Positions 1-7,697 of a stretch of 26,378 bases of DNA are shown in pieces (within the stretch, counting starts at the first letter, position 1; each line of letters begins with the position of its first letter). The translations under genes were made by a program, and so were the position numbers. Source of the stretch: a virus; IMG/VR virus record IMGVR_UViG_3300030061_000207, positions 295 through 26,672 of that record; one strand, given 5' to 3'. The notes beneath the pieces are model-generated. The model searched no databases. It saw only the letters and a list, made by a program, of their open reading frames with translations, and was not told where the DNA came from.

Positions 1-128
1 ATTGTAAAGCTAGAACATATACCTATAGAAACACTAAGAGCCGAAAAATGTAATGACAAAGGCGAAGTACCAGCTTATTTTTATTTTAATGACTGGAGTA
101 AATACAAACGAAGTAGCAAACTAAGAAG
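1..128. repeat. Terminal direct repeat, left copy
   Basis: The first 128 bases match the last 128 (26251-26378) except at positions 25, 27 and 51. Both copies lie in the same reading frame of the portal gene. The differences turn one ATA (Ile) codon into GTT (Val) and one TGT into TGC, so the protein is almost unchanged. The simplest explanation is that the contig is circular or circularly permuted and was opened inside the portal gene. The mismatches suggest population variation or sequencing error rather than a fixed short terminal repeat. Confidence 0.9.
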
Positions 129-1584
129 GATACCTGCATTCGGAATGTCTAAAGAAGGACTAGAAATTCTTTATGTCAAGCCTTATCGTTCAGGATACAA
201 ATATTATAGTCCACCAGATTATGAGGGAGGTACACAATACGCAGAACTAGAACAAGAAATATCTAATTATCATTTAAACAACATTCTTAATGGACTTGCT
301 CCTAGTATGTTAATTAATATGAATAATGGAACTCCCTCGCCAGAGGAAAGAGAGTTAATAGAGCAAAGAATATACCAGAAATTTTCAGGGACTAGCAATG
401 CTGGTAAGTTCATTCTTAGTTTTAATGATGATCCTAGTACCGCTGCAACAATAGAGCCTATTCAATTAAGTGATGCTCATAATCAATATCAGTTTTTAAG
501 TGATGAAAGTTCTAAAAAGATTATGGTTGCACATAGAGTTGTCAGCCCTATGTTACTTGGAGTAAAAGATAATACAGGTTTTGGCAGTAATGCAGACGAA
601 TTAAAAACAGCAAGTATCTTAATGGACAATATGGTAATACGTCCCTTTCAGACGCTTTTAATTAATGCCTTTGATAAAATCCTTGCTTATAACAATATCT
701 CTTTGCATTTATACTTTAAAACGCTTCAGCCACTTGAATTTACAGACTTAACTAATGTTATGGATGCAGAAACAAGAGAAGAAGAAACAGGAGTCAAGTT
801 AAAAAAGATAGATGGACAAGAAGTATATTCTACTAAAGAAGAAGCTATTGAAAAAGCTAAAGAGTTAGATTGTGAAGGTTATCACGAACACGAAGAAAAT
901 GGGATGACTTGGTTTATGCCTTGTAAAGATCATAAAGAGGCTACAGAGCTTGACAAGTTTATAAACTTAGGAGAAAACGAAGAGGACATATTAAAAGAAT
1001 ATGACTTAATAGATGAACACGAAGTTGACTATGATTTAGACGATGAATTAAACGAAAACATTAATCAACTAAATAATGAAGTAAAACTTGCAAAAGTAGG
1101 TAAAGCAACACCATACAAAGAAAGTGAGCAAGATGGTAAAAGTAAAAAGAAAGGTAAAGAGAATATAACATATTTAGTTAGATATATGTACACTAAAGCA
1201 CCAGGATTAGCTAGTTCATCTAGAAATTTTTGTGTAAAAATGATGAGAGCTAAAAAAGTTTATCGTAAAGAAGATATTATAGCTATGGATAGGATAGCAG
1301 TCAATGCAGGGTTTGGAAAAGGTGGTGCTGCAACTTATTCGATTTGGCTTTATAAAGGTGGAGCTAGATGTTTTCATCGCTGGACTCGTAAGATATATGC
1401 TAGAAAAGATGGAGAAAGAAGTTTAGGCAGTACAGTAAGCACAAACAAAGCGATAAGCGATGGTTTTAAGCCTAAAACAAATCCTAAAAAAGTTGCTATA
1501 GCTCCTAGAAATATGGAATATGAAGGATATACTGCAGCGTATTGGAATAAAATGGGTTTCACTTATGGTAATTTAATTAGGTAA
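1..1584 (+). CDS. Portal protein, C-terminal part (gene split by contig ends)
   Basis: This is the distal part of the portal gene that starts at 25903. The frame is open from base 1, so the ATG at 145 is internal and not the true start. Joining the two parts through the 128-bp repeat gives about 643 residues, long for a portal. The middle (a hydrophilic body, then the stretch from KILAYNN to LQPLEF) resembles Bacteroidota phage portals of the HK97-like type. After an acidic linker there is a small segment with CEGYHEHEENG and WFMPC, then a lysine-rich linker. A separate C-terminal domain follows with conserved-looking Cys, His and Trp residues (NFCVKMM, VNAGFGKGGA, CFHRWTRKIY). I have seen this type of domain attached to phage head proteins but cannot name its function. 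The portal forms the dodecameric DNA channel at the head vertex. It is followed after 2 bases by the connector gene. Confidence 0.8.
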   Translation: MVKLEHIPIETLRAEKCNDKGEVPAYFYFNDWSKYKRSSKLRRIPAFGMSKEGLEILYVKPYRSGYKYYSPPDYEGGTQYAELEQEISNYHLNNILNGLAPSMLINMNNGTPSPEERELIEQRIYQKFSGTSNAGKFILSFNDDPSTAATIEPIQLSDAHNQYQFLSDESSKKIMVAHRVVSPMLLGVKDNTGFGSNADELKTASILMDNMVIRPFQTLLINAFDKILAYNNISLHLYFKTLQPLEFTDLTNVMDAETREEETGVKLKKIDGQEVYSTKEEAIEKAKELDCEGYHEHEENGMTWFMPCKDHKEATELDKFINLGENEEDILKEYDLIDEHEVDYDLDDELNENINQLNNEVKLAKVGKATPYKESEQDGKSKKKGKENITYLVRYMYTKAPGLASSSRNFCVKMMRAKKVYRKEDIIAMDRIAVNAGFGKGGAATYSIWLYKGGARCFHRWTRKIYARKDGERSLGSTVSTNKAISDGFKPKTNPKKVAIAPRNMEYEGYTAAYWNKMGFTYGNLIR

Positions 1585-1586
1585 TT

Positions 1587-2087
1587 ATGGCGACAGTATT
1601 ATTTATAACGAGAACGGACTTAGTAAAAAACTCTATCATAGATGGAAATGTTGATACTGATAAATTTATTCAATTCGTAAAAGTAGCTCAAGAGATTGAA
1701 ATACAAAATTATCTCGGAACTAAGTTATATGATAAGATAGGTGCTGATATTGCAGGTTCAGGTTTAGCAGGAAACTATTTGACATTAGTAAACGAATATG
1801 TTCAACCAATGTTAATATGGTACGCTCAAGCAGAGTATATACCTTACGCAGCTTATCAGATAAAAAACGGAGGGATGTTTAAACACACTTCAGAAAATGC
1901 AGAAACAGTTAACAAAACTGAAGTAGATTTTATAGTACAAAAAGCGAGAAATACAGCAGAGTACTATACTAATAGATTTTTAGATTATATGGGAGCTAAT
2001 AGTAATTTGTTTCCTGAATATAGTCAAAACACAGGTGGCGATGTATATCCAGATTCAGATGCTACCTTTAATGGTTGGGTGCTGTGA
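1587..2087 (+). CDS. Head-tail connector-like protein
   Basis: A 166-residue protein that starts two bases after the portal stop, the usual place for a head completion or adaptor protein. It is mostly helical, with an N-terminal stretch on binding at residue level (FIQFVKVAQEIEIQNYLG) and an aromatic-rich helix around residues 70-95. This pattern fits the gp6-like connectors of siphoviruses and the Bacteroidota family DUF6712, as far as I can judge by eye. Expected role: a ring under the portal that seals the head and accepts the tail. The family call is inference; the position is the stronger evidence. Confidence 0.6.
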   Translation: MATVLFITRTDLVKNSIIDGNVDTDKFIQFVKVAQEIEIQNYLGTKLYDKIGADIAGSGLAGNYLTLVNEYVQPMLIWYAQAEYIPYAAYQIKNGGMFKHTSENAETVNKTEVDFIVQKARNTAEYYTNRFLDYMGANSNLFPEYSQNTGGDVYPDSDATFNGWVL

Positions 2088-2197
2088 TATACAAACCGAA
2101 AAGTAAAAATATAGTTAAACTTAAAAAGTTTTTAAATATGAACTGGGTACAAACAAATACAGGAAATATAACTGTAGAATATAAAACAAATAAGTAA
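2084..2197 (+). CDS. Small hypothetical protein (37 aa, GTG start)
   Basis: A short ORF that begins with GTG overlapping the stop of the connector gene (GTGA) and ends in TAA, whose last A is the first base of the next ATG. It encodes a lysine-rich peptide (starts MIYKPKSKNIVKLKKFLN). The end-to-end overlaps on both sides argue for translation by coupling. No function recognised. Confidence 0.5.
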   Translation: MIYKPKSKNIVKLKKFLNMNWVQTNTGNITVEYKTNK

Positions 2198-2385
2198 TGA
2201 GCTGGGGGAAAATATATGAGAGTACTTGGTGGGGTGATGGCGTTTGTGATAATGATATTGATTGGGGGCAAATATATAAAGCTCTAGTTGATTGTACACC
2301 TACTCCATTGTTTGAAATATTAGCAGAGAATGGCGATTATTTAATTACTGAAAGCGCAACACTAACATTTATAGTAACAGAATAA
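2197..2385 (+). CDS. Small phage protein, MSWGKIYESTWWG type
   Basis: A 62-residue acidic protein with two WG-Q/K-IY repeats (WGKIYESTWWG near the N-terminus and WGQIYKAL near residue 23). Similar short tryptophan-rich proteins are common next to tail fibre genes of Bacteroidota phages, in my experience of the group. Its start overlaps the preceding stop by one base. It may be a minor virion or fibre-associated protein. The function is unknown. Confidence 0.6.
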   Translation: MSWGKIYESTWWGDGVCDNDIDWGQIYKALVDCTPTPLFEILAENGDYLITESATLTFIVTE

Positions 2386-2395
2386 AACAAAAAAA

Positions 2396-3247
2396 ATGGC
2401 AAATAAAAAATTTAGTGATTTTACATCCAAAACCAGTCCATCAGATGTAAGTTTCGTAGTAGGATATGATGGATCAGATAATGTTAGGATTTCTCCAAGC
2501 AATTTATTAGGTGCATACCTTCCTTTGGCAGGAGGTACAATGTCAGGTAACACTATTCACGGAGACAATGTAAAATCTTTATACGGAACAGGAAGCGACT
2601 TACAAATATATCACGATGGTAGTGATTCTTACGTTGCAGATACAGGAACAGGAGATTTAAAACTGCAAGGAACTAATTTAAGGTTAAAAACTGGAGATGG
2701 GAGTAGCACTTTTTTACAAGCTCTTTCAGGTGGTTCTGTTTCTATATATCATAATGGAAGTAAAAAGTTTGAAACTACAAGCGCAGGTGTTAGTGTAACA
2801 GGATCAATATCTATTACAGGAGATGGCTCAAATGCTACAACCTTAACAGAAAGTGGAAGTGGAGATTTTGATATTTCTACTGTGGATGATTTAAGATTAA
2901 CATCAGGTGGTAATGATATTGTGTTAAGGGGCGCAAGTGCTGCTGAATTTGGTAGATTATCCAATGATAGTAATAATTTGGTTATAAAAAACACAACTGC
3001 GGATAAAGACATTATCTTTCAAACAGATGATGGATCAGGTGGAGAAACTGCATATTTGACTTTAGATGGTAGCACAACACACTCATATTTTTCAGCAGGA
3101 AATGTAGGAATCGGAACTACTGCACCTACAGCTAAATTACAAGTAGTAGGATTAGCAGAACACGCAGATAATTCCGCAGCAACAACCGCAGGCTTAACAG
3201 CAGGAGCGTTTTACAGAACTGGAGATTTACTAAAAGTAGTACACTAA
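2396..3247 (+). CDS. Tail fibre-like protein
   Basis: 283 residues, rich in Gly, Ser, Thr and Asp. Short beta-repeat units recur (IYHDGSDS, IYHNGSKKF, DLRLTSGGNDI, NLVIKNTTADKDI). These are typical of trimeric phage fibres that bind host surface structures. The segment GNVGIGTTAPTAKLQV usually precedes a cleaved S74-type chaperone domain. Here that domain is absent and the protein ends with a short FYRTGDLLKVVH cap seen in many environmental phage fibres. The N-terminal MANKKFSDFTSKTSPSDVSFVVGYDG region is probably the virion-attachment part. It sits between the connector and lysis genes. Confidence 0.7.
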   Translation: MANKKFSDFTSKTSPSDVSFVVGYDGSDNVRISPSNLLGAYLPLAGGTMSGNTIHGDNVKSLYGTGSDLQIYHDGSDSYVADTGTGDLKLQGTNLRLKTGDGSSTFLQALSGGSVSIYHNGSKKFETTSAGVSVTGSISITGDGSNATTLTESGSGDFDISTVDDLRLTSGGNDIVLRGASAAEFGRLSNDSNNLVIKNTTADKDIIFQTDDGSGGETAYLTLDGSTTHSYFSAGNVGIGTTAPTAKLQVVGLAEHADNSAATTAGLTAGAFYRTGDLLKVVH

Positions 3248-3265
3248 TAAATAAATAAATAAAAA

Positions 3266-3622
3266 ATGGCAACAACTTATAAATGGGATTGTAAAATCGT
3301 AGATGCATACCCTCAAAATCAAGGTTATGCTGATGTAGTATATAACATACATTGGAGCTTAACTGCAAACTCAGATAAATTAAATCCAGAGGGAAACCCT
3401 TATTCAGCAACTAACATAGGGACTCAAAGCTTAGACGTAAGTGATATAAAAAACTTTATACCTTTTAACGATTTAACGGAGGCTGAGGTACAGGCTTGGA
3501 CAGAGTCAGCAATGGGAGTAGAGAAGGTAGCAGAATTAAAAGCTAGTTTAGACAACAAGTTAGATCAGCAAATAAATCCTCCTTCTATTCAGTTAACTAT
3601 TGGCGTTCCTGTTTCTGAATAA
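3266..3622 (+). CDS. Small fibre-associated or structural protein
   Basis: 118 residues, starting with MATTYKWDCKIVDAYPQNQGYADVV followed by a predicted small beta domain ending near IHWSLTA. The rest is a helical region (LTEAEVQAWTESAMG) and a short tail. Such proteins (a beta strand set around W-x-C and a helix with EAEVQAW) often follow fibre genes in marine phages. I infer a virion or fibre-assembly role. No enzymatic motif is visible. Confidence 0.55.
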   Translation: MATTYKWDCKIVDAYPQNQGYADVVYNIHWSLTANSDKLNPEGNPYSATNIGTQSLDVSDIKNFIPFNDLTEAEVQAWTESAMGVEKVAELKASLDNKLDQQINPPSIQLTIGVPVSE

Positions 3623-3659
3623 TTTTTTGTAAATTTATATAAACCTTAAAATATATAAA

Positions 3660-3803
3660 ATGAAAATCACAGAAGAACAAGTAAACAGAGTAAATCAAGT
3701 TATTAATACTTTACCTATTGCTTTTTTAAAACAAGCACAAGACATTGTAAAGATTTTAAATGAAAGCGTAGAAGAAGCAAAAAAAGAAAAAGATGAAGTA
3801 TAA
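3660..3803 (+). CDS. Small helical protein (47 aa)
   Basis: A short ORF starting ATGAAAATC in an AT-rich gap after the preceding stop. It encodes an amphipathic helical peptide (MKITEEQVNRVNQVINTLP, then a Lys/Glu-rich tail). It overlaps the next small ORF by 11 bases. Function unknown. Confidence 0.55.
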   Translation: MKITEEQVNRVNQVINTLPIAFLKQAQDIVKILNESVEEAKKEKDEV

Positions 3804-3972
3804 ATTTAAAAATAGAGAAGATTTAGTAGAAATGTTAAACAGCATTCCTACACCTCACGCACACGGCATTGTATTAGACGGAAATTGTGCTATTATAGAA
3901 TGGGATGGAAATGCTCCTGATGGCTGGAGTGAGTACGAAGCTGAACAAAAGAAATCTAAGAAAGATGGCTAA
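3793..3972 (+). CDS. Small hypothetical protein (59 aa)
   Basis: ATG start inside the end of the previous small ORF. The peptide has a central IPTPHAHGIVLDGNCAIIEWDGNAPDGW region with a compact beta character and a Lys-rich end. It overlaps the ATG of the next gene (3965) by 8 bases, consistent with translational coupling. Because this gene occupies 3793-3972, an apparent upstream extension of the next ORF to 3905 is unlikely to be real. Confidence 0.55.
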   Translation: MKYKFKNREDLVEMLNSIPTPHAHGIVLDGNCAIIEWDGNAPDGWSEYEAEQKKSKKDG

Positions 3973-4267
3973 GATTAGTGAGGATACCAATGTAACTTTG
4001 GACTTAAAAACAATATCAATGATAGTAGGATTTACGATTTCTATTTCATCAATGTATTTTGTTTTAAAAGCTGACATAGCGAGAGCAATGGAAGAGCCAA
4101 AGCCAGAGATACAAAAAGTAGAATTCGAGTACAAAGATAAATTAGTCAGGAGTACAATAGAAAAGATAGAGTCAGACGTGAGTACTGTAAAAGAGGATGT
4201 AAACGAAATTAAAGAAAGTTTACAAAAGATGGATGAGAGATTGTATCAGATAAGTAAAAATAGATGA
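3965..4267 (+). CDS. Membrane-anchored coiled-coil protein
   Basis: 100 residues from ATG 3965 (MAKISEDTN). One hydrophobic segment (about residues 16-35, IVGFTISISSMYFVL) is followed by a long charged, heptad-rich helix (about residues 55-98), giving an N-in membrane anchor with a coiled coil. It lies just upstream of secreted and lysis genes. It could be a spanin-like, holin-associated or superinfection protein; nothing decides between these. An in-frame ATG at 3905 exists but would overlap the preceding small gene by 68 bases. The stop overlaps the next ATG (ATGA). Confidence 0.6.
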   Translation: MAKISEDTNVTLDLKTISMIVGFTISISSMYFVLKADIARAMEEPKPEIQKVEFEYKDKLVRSTIEKIESDVSTVKEDVNEIKESLQKMDERLYQISKNR

Positions 4268-4590
4268 AATGGAATGTAACGGTAATTGCCCTTTTTGTAT
4301 GGGTTGCTAGTTCTGCTCAAATTGAAGTTATTCAATATAGTGCAGAGTTTGTAAAAGACAACGAAATATCATTAAACAGTTTTAGAAGCTATGATACAAA
4401 CACTTTGTATATGTCTAAAGCAAGCAAGCTCTTTGCCCAAAATAAAGTTGAATATATTCCTACAATTATTCTTTTTAATAATGGGGAAGAAGTATTTAGA
4501 TTGGAGTCTGGCATATCTCTTAAACTACCAGAAAACACGATACAACTAATACAAGAACAAATAGAAGAAATAATAGAAAGCAAATTTTAA
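4264..4590 (+). CDS. Secreted thioredoxin-fold-like protein
   Basis: 108 residues with an N-terminal signal peptide (about residues 1-19, ending SSAQ, the usual Flavobacteriia form). The segment YIPTIILFNNGEEVFRLESG is the beta strand, cis-Pro and following strand of thioredoxin folds. The CxxC redox pair is missing, so it is unlikely to be an oxidoreductase. The predicted location is the periplasm. It sits in a run of envelope-directed proteins (membrane coiled coil, this, an outer membrane protein, peptidase and holin). It starts 4 bases into the previous stop (ATGA). Confidence 0.65.
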   Translation: MKWNVTVIALFVWVASSAQIEVIQYSAEFVKDNEISLNSFRSYDTNTLYMSKASKLFAQNKVEYIPTIILFNNGEEVFRLESGISLKLPENTIQLIQEQIEEIIESKF

Positions 4591-4592
4591 TT

Positions 4593-5936
4593 ATGGAAAC
4601 AATAAAGCACATCTTAGGAATATGCGGAGAAAGTCATTTAAATTTAATTCACATAGCATTTATTTTAAGTGTTTTGTATTTTACTTTTAAACTTATCAAA
4701 AAACAAAAAAAACTTATTGCTTTACTTTTTATGTTTGTATTTGTTGGAGCATCTGCACAAGTAATAACACAAGAGAGATTAAAAAAAAAGAGAACATTCT
4801 TTAATAATATATATAAAGAGTTTTTTAAATATGGAACTTTATATCTAGCAGGAGATGCTAGTAACTCTTACGAACAACAAAGAAAAGATTACTTTGTAAG
4901 AACAAATCCAGAAAACCTTTATGACGTACCTCAAGTAATAGATCAAACAATATATCACCCTTTTGATTATAGAATAGGTTTTGGTTTTAGAAAACTAGCA
5001 AGATTCGATTATGAAATAAAAGCCAAGCATTATTATGACGGAACAGAAAATAATAAATCATTATCAGCTCCAACTGCCGCAGTTAAAGGATTTGAGTATT
5101 TATTACACTTTGAAAAAGAAAGACGTAGAGGAGAAACATTTACAAACTCTAGATATTTTATAAGACATACAGGAAAAAACCACATTTTAAAATTAGAACA
5201 AAGAGAACAGGGAAACGTAGGTTTCAAATATCAGTCAGCAGAGGCAAGGTTACGATTACCTATTGGTAAAAAGTTTAGTATCTCTGGGGGAATTATTGCA
5301 AGAACTCATCAAAAAGCGTATGGTTATAATCCTATTGAAATTTGGTTAAATGAAACTGATTCATATACAGACTCTCAGGGTAATGTTTTTGAGTATCCTG
5401 TAAATCCTTGGTATAGCTTAGGTTTTATGTATGGTTATGATGATATATACTACACTTCTACTGATCAAAACGGAAATGAAATGTCTGACTGGTATTGGAT
5501 TAATCCTCAAGGTGAAACCGTTGCTTATACAGATTTACAATTTAGAGATGAAATATTTGGTGGATTGATGAATAGATATAATAATGAAATATGGGATACG
5601 CTTGATCCTTATGCAGAGTATGCTCCTATTGTCGGATTTGATTTTTACCATCAAAAAGGAAATAAATTTTGGTTGCACTCTTATGTAAATTGGATTTTAC
5701 CTTATCATACATATTTTAAAGGAGATTCAGACTTTAACTATTTAAATCGTAATAATTGGGGATTAGGTGGATTAAAAGAAGATTCATCGCCAGAGCAATG
5801 GAGCGATTATCAAGCAGGATTTATTATGGGTTGGAAATTAAGTAGAACTTTAGGTTTTTTTGTTGAGGGGGAATATACAAAGTTCTGGGATAGTGAAATA
5901 TTTAACACCTCAGCAGGTATAAATTTTAGATTATGA
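4593..5936 (+). CDS. Outer-membrane beta-barrel-like protein with double hydrophobic N-terminus
   Basis: 447 residues. The N-terminus has a first hydrophobic helix (about residues 16-33), a basic break (KLIKKQKK), then a second hydrophobic stretch ending GASAQ (about residue 56) that looks like a normal signal peptide. The mature part is rich in Tyr, Phe, Trp and alternating polar/hydrophobic strands and ends in NTSAGINFRL, like a barrel's last strand. A TTG at 4674 (residue 28) would give a conventional signal peptide, so either start is possible. I infer an outer-membrane or virion-associated protein of the host envelope, possibly involved in receptor exclusion or lysis. The exact function is not known. 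Confidence 0.6.
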   Translation: METIKHILGICGESHLNLIHIAFILSVLYFTFKLIKKQKKLIALLFMFVFVGASAQVITQERLKKKRTFFNNIYKEFFKYGTLYLAGDASNSYEQQRKDYFVRTNPENLYDVPQVIDQTIYHPFDYRIGFGFRKLARFDYEIKAKHYYDGTENNKSLSAPTAAVKGFEYLLHFEKERRRGETFTNSRYFIRHTGKNHILKLEQREQGNVGFKYQSAEARLRLPIGKKFSISGGIIARTHQKAYGYNPIEIWLNETDSYTDSQGNVFEYPVNPWYSLGFMYGYDDIYYTSTDQNGNEMSDWYWINPQGETVAYTDLQFRDEIFGGLMNRYNNEIWDTLDPYAEYAPIVGFDFYHQKGNKFWLHSYVNWILPYHTYFKGDSDFNYLNRNNWGLGGLKEDSSPEQWSDYQAGFIMGWKLSRTLGFFVEGEYTKFWDSEIFNTSAGINFRL

Positions 5937-6034
5937 TACAAAAAATAAAAGATTATTTTAAGAATTGTTGGAGCAAGCTAAGAAGCAAGCCAAAGAAAAA
6001 AAGAAAACCAAGAAAGAAAAATGCGAATAAGTAA
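5933..6034 (+). CDS. Small basic protein (33 aa)
   Basis: Short ORF whose ATG overlaps the preceding stop (ATGA). It encodes a peptide with an aromatic N-terminal helix (IKDYFKNCWSKL) and a strongly basic tail (KPKKKRKPRKK). Its end overlaps the start of the M15 peptidase gene by 14 bases. Function unknown; the coupling and the conserved spacing favour it being real. Confidence 0.5.
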   Translation: MIQKIKDYFKNCWSKLRSKPKKKRKPRKKNANK

Positions 6035-6479
6035 ACATATTTCTTATAATGAGGGTGTATATAGCGCAACTGCTAAACGCTTACATTTAAATAACACTCC
6101 TAACGAAGAGCAATTATATGCAATGAACAATGTAGCCGAATTTATATTTGAGCCTCTTAGATTGTTTGTAGGGGGTGCTATAAAGATTAATTCTTTCTAT
6201 CGTAGTAAAGAAGTTAATAAAGCAGTAGGTGGTAGTGGTAAAAGCCAACATTGTAAAGGGCAAGCAATAGATATTGATGATGTATTTGGACACAAAACAA
6301 ATGCAGAGATGTTTGAATATATTAGAGAAAATTTAGACTTTGATCAGTTAATTTGGGAATTTGGTAGTAATGACAATCCTAACTGGGTACACGTTTCTTA
6401 TGTAAGTAAAAAAGAAAACAGAAACAGAGTTTTAAGAGCAATAAGAGAAAACGGAAAAACAAGATACGAAATATACTAA
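6021..6479 (+). CDS. M15-family peptidase (endolysin)
   Basis: 152 residues with the peptidase M15A pattern: INSFYRS, then SQHCKGQAIDID with zinc ligands His77 and Asp84, then a candidate catalytic acid in IWEF (Glu113), and a third ligand in WVHVSY (His124). These enzymes cut D-Ala-containing peptide bridges in peptidoglycan. No signal peptide or cell-wall-binding domain is visible, so it probably needs the holin 140 bases downstream to reach the wall. The full length matches a single-domain M15A enzyme. Confidence 0.85.
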   Translation: MRISKHISYNEGVYSATAKRLHLNNTPNEEQLYAMNNVAEFIFEPLRLFVGGAIKINSFYRSKEVNKAVGGSGKSQHCKGQAIDIDDVFGHKTNAEMFEYIRENLDFDQLIWEFGSNDNPNWVHVSYVSKKENRNRVLRAIRENGKTRYEIY

Positions 6480-6626
6480 ATGGACTTTTCAATTATACTT
6501 TTATTACCAAACGGAATCAATATAGGATTTAATTATTTTCCTGCTGAGCCACAAGAGTTCAACTACGAAGAACTAAACATTTATTTATTAATCGTTCAAC
6601 TTAAATGGAGATTTTATTATGACTAA
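6480..6626 (+). CDS. Small hypothetical protein (48 aa)
   Basis: ATG shares its A with the stop of the peptidase gene, and the ORF overlaps the holin start by 8 bases. The peptide starts MDFSIILLLPNGINIGFNYF, a mildly hydrophobic beta-like sequence, and ends LKWRFYYD. It sits between two lysis genes, which suggests, but does not prove, a lysis-related role. Confidence 0.5.
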   Translation: MDFSIILLLPNGINIGFNYFPAEPQEFNYEELNIYLLIVQLKWRFYYD

Positions 6627-7068
6627 ATTTAAAGATACAAAAGTAGGACAGGTATTGCTTGGAGCTGCAAGTATGATAAACCCTACGCTAGGAAACGTTC
6701 TAAAGGGTGTTACAAGCCCACAGGAAGCGATTGCAGAGATAACTAAGGCTGATGCATCTCAAGAGGATAAAATCAAGTTACAACAGCTTATTTACGATCA
6801 ACAAAATAAAGAGATAGAGTCTATAACTTCAAGATGGAAAGCTGATAGTATGTCTGATTCTTGGTTAAGTAAAAATGTACGCCCTTTAGTATTGGTGTGG
6901 TGTATTATTATATTTTCTTTTGCAGGTATTTTAGATAGCGTAGAAACTATACCTTTTCACATTAACGAAACTTGGAATGACACTTTTGAAAAAGTTATGA
7001 TGGCTACTGTTTTAGCCTATTTTGGTGGCAGGACGACAGAAAAAGCTACAAGTTTATTTAAAAAATAG
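6619..7068 (+). CDS. Holin, GTA_holin_3TM-like
   Basis: 149 residues. The N-terminal half is helical and soluble (residues 1-75). A DSWLSKNVRPLVLVW motif follows, leading into a transmembrane helix (about residues 88-108), and another hydrophobic segment appears near residues 125-138 (MATVLAYFGGRTTEK). The WLSKNVRP-hydrophobic pattern is characteristic of the 3TM holin family found in gene transfer agents and tailed phages. Such proteins open the inner membrane at lysis. It lies directly after the M15 peptidase, and 115 non-coding bases follow it. Confidence 0.7.
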   Translation: MTKFKDTKVGQVLLGAASMINPTLGNVLKGVTSPQEAIAEITKADASQEDKIKLQQLIYDQQNKEIESITSRWKADSMSDSWLSKNVRPLVLVWCIIIFSFAGILDSVETIPFHINETWNDTFEKVMMATVLAYFGGRTTEKATSLFKK

Positions 7069-7183
7069 CCCTATATATAATTCATATATATGATTCACAG
7101 GATAGGTTGTTTAATGGAAGTGTATATATTATTTATATATATAGCAAAGTTATATTAAAATTTTGTAACTTAAAAATAAAACT
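7069..7183. other. AT-rich intergenic spacer
   Basis: 115 bases between holin and NinG-like gene, dominated by TATATA tracts (7074-7093 and 7128-7143). I find no clear match to the host-type TTTG/TAnnTTTG promoter and no ORF. It may hold a promoter I cannot recognise or act as an unwound AT tract. Confidence 0.35.
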
Positions 7184-7579
7184 TTGAGAAAAGTAAAAAG
7201 AAAAACTCTTGTCAAAAAACTAGACGCAATATTTAGTGAATATATAAGGCGTAAATACGCAGACAAAAACGGCTTTGTTAAATGCTATACTTGTAACAAA
7301 AAAGCATATTGGAAGGGTGAGGGGATGCAAAACGGACATTTTATTTCTAGGAAATCGAGAATACTTAGATGGGATGAACGGAATTGCAGAAGCCAGTGTT
7401 ATAGTTGTAATTGCCATTTTTATGGCAGACAGTATATTTTTGCTATGAATCTTAATAAAGAATATGGCTATAACATAGCTGAGGAATTGTTAATAGAAAG
7501 TAAAAAAATAATTAAACAATCTGATCAAGATTTATTAGATTTGATTGAACAGTATAAAGAAAAAGTAAGTTTGTTATAA
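7184..7579 (+). CDS. ninG: NinG/Rap-like recombination protein (HNH-type)
   Basis: 131 residues from a TTG start (an in-frame stop lies at 7166 and the next ATG is at residue 48, inside the fold). A zinc-binding pattern is visible: CYTCNKK (Cys34, Cys37), then QNGHFISR (His52), and NCRSQCYSCNCHF (Cys68, 72, 75, 77). The GHFISR and LRWDERN..QC..CN order matches the lambda NinG (Rap) family, whose members act on branched DNA during recombination. It closes the late operon, followed by a strong terminator. Alternative: a generic HNH endonuclease. Confidence 0.75.
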   Translation: MRKVKRKTLVKKLDAIFSEYIRRKYADKNGFVKCYTCNKKAYWKGEGMQNGHFISRKSRILRWDERNCRSQCYSCNCHFYGRQYIFAMNLNKEYGYNIAEELLIESKKIIKQSDQDLLDLIEQYKEKVSLL

Positions 7580-7600
7580 TTTTTTTTCCTTTGTTTTTAG

Positions 7601-7632
7601 AGGGCTTTACTTCGGTAAGGCTCTTTTTTTTT
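7601..7632 (+). terminator. Intrinsic terminator with TTCG tetraloop
   Basis: Stem AGGGCTTTAC pairing with GTAAGGCTCT (ten pairs, two of them G-T) around a TTCG loop at 7611-7614, followed by nine T. It lies 22 bases after the NinG-like gene and separates the late operon from the early region. Confidence 0.9.
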
Positions 7633-7650
7633 ATATTTTTTTTATTAACA

Positions 7651-7683
7651 TTAGTTTATATTAAATATTTTTTTATAACTTTA
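7651..7683 (+). promoter_or_regulatory. Host-type (Bacteroidota) promoter, early region
   Basis: TTAG at 7651-7654, a 21-bp spacer, then TAACTTTA at 7676-7683, close to the Bacteroidota consensus TTTG/TAnnTTTG. The flanking bases (AACATTAGTTTATATTA) closely match those of the promoter-like element at 11208-11238. It lies 15 bases before the first early ORF and just after a terminator, so it is the likely main early promoter. Confidence 0.65.
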
Positions 7684-7697
7684 GGAAAACAAAACTT

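Noticed and set aside
3905-3964. In-frame upstream extension of the membrane coiled-coil gene to ATG 3905
   Set aside because: It would overlap a well-formed small gene (3793-3972) by 68 bases, and the ATG at 3965 gives a clean short overlap.
7069-7183. Possible promoter in the AT-rich spacer before the NinG-like gene
   Set aside because: The TTTG at 7183-7186 is not preceded by TA at the right distance, and no -33 box sits at the usual spacing.
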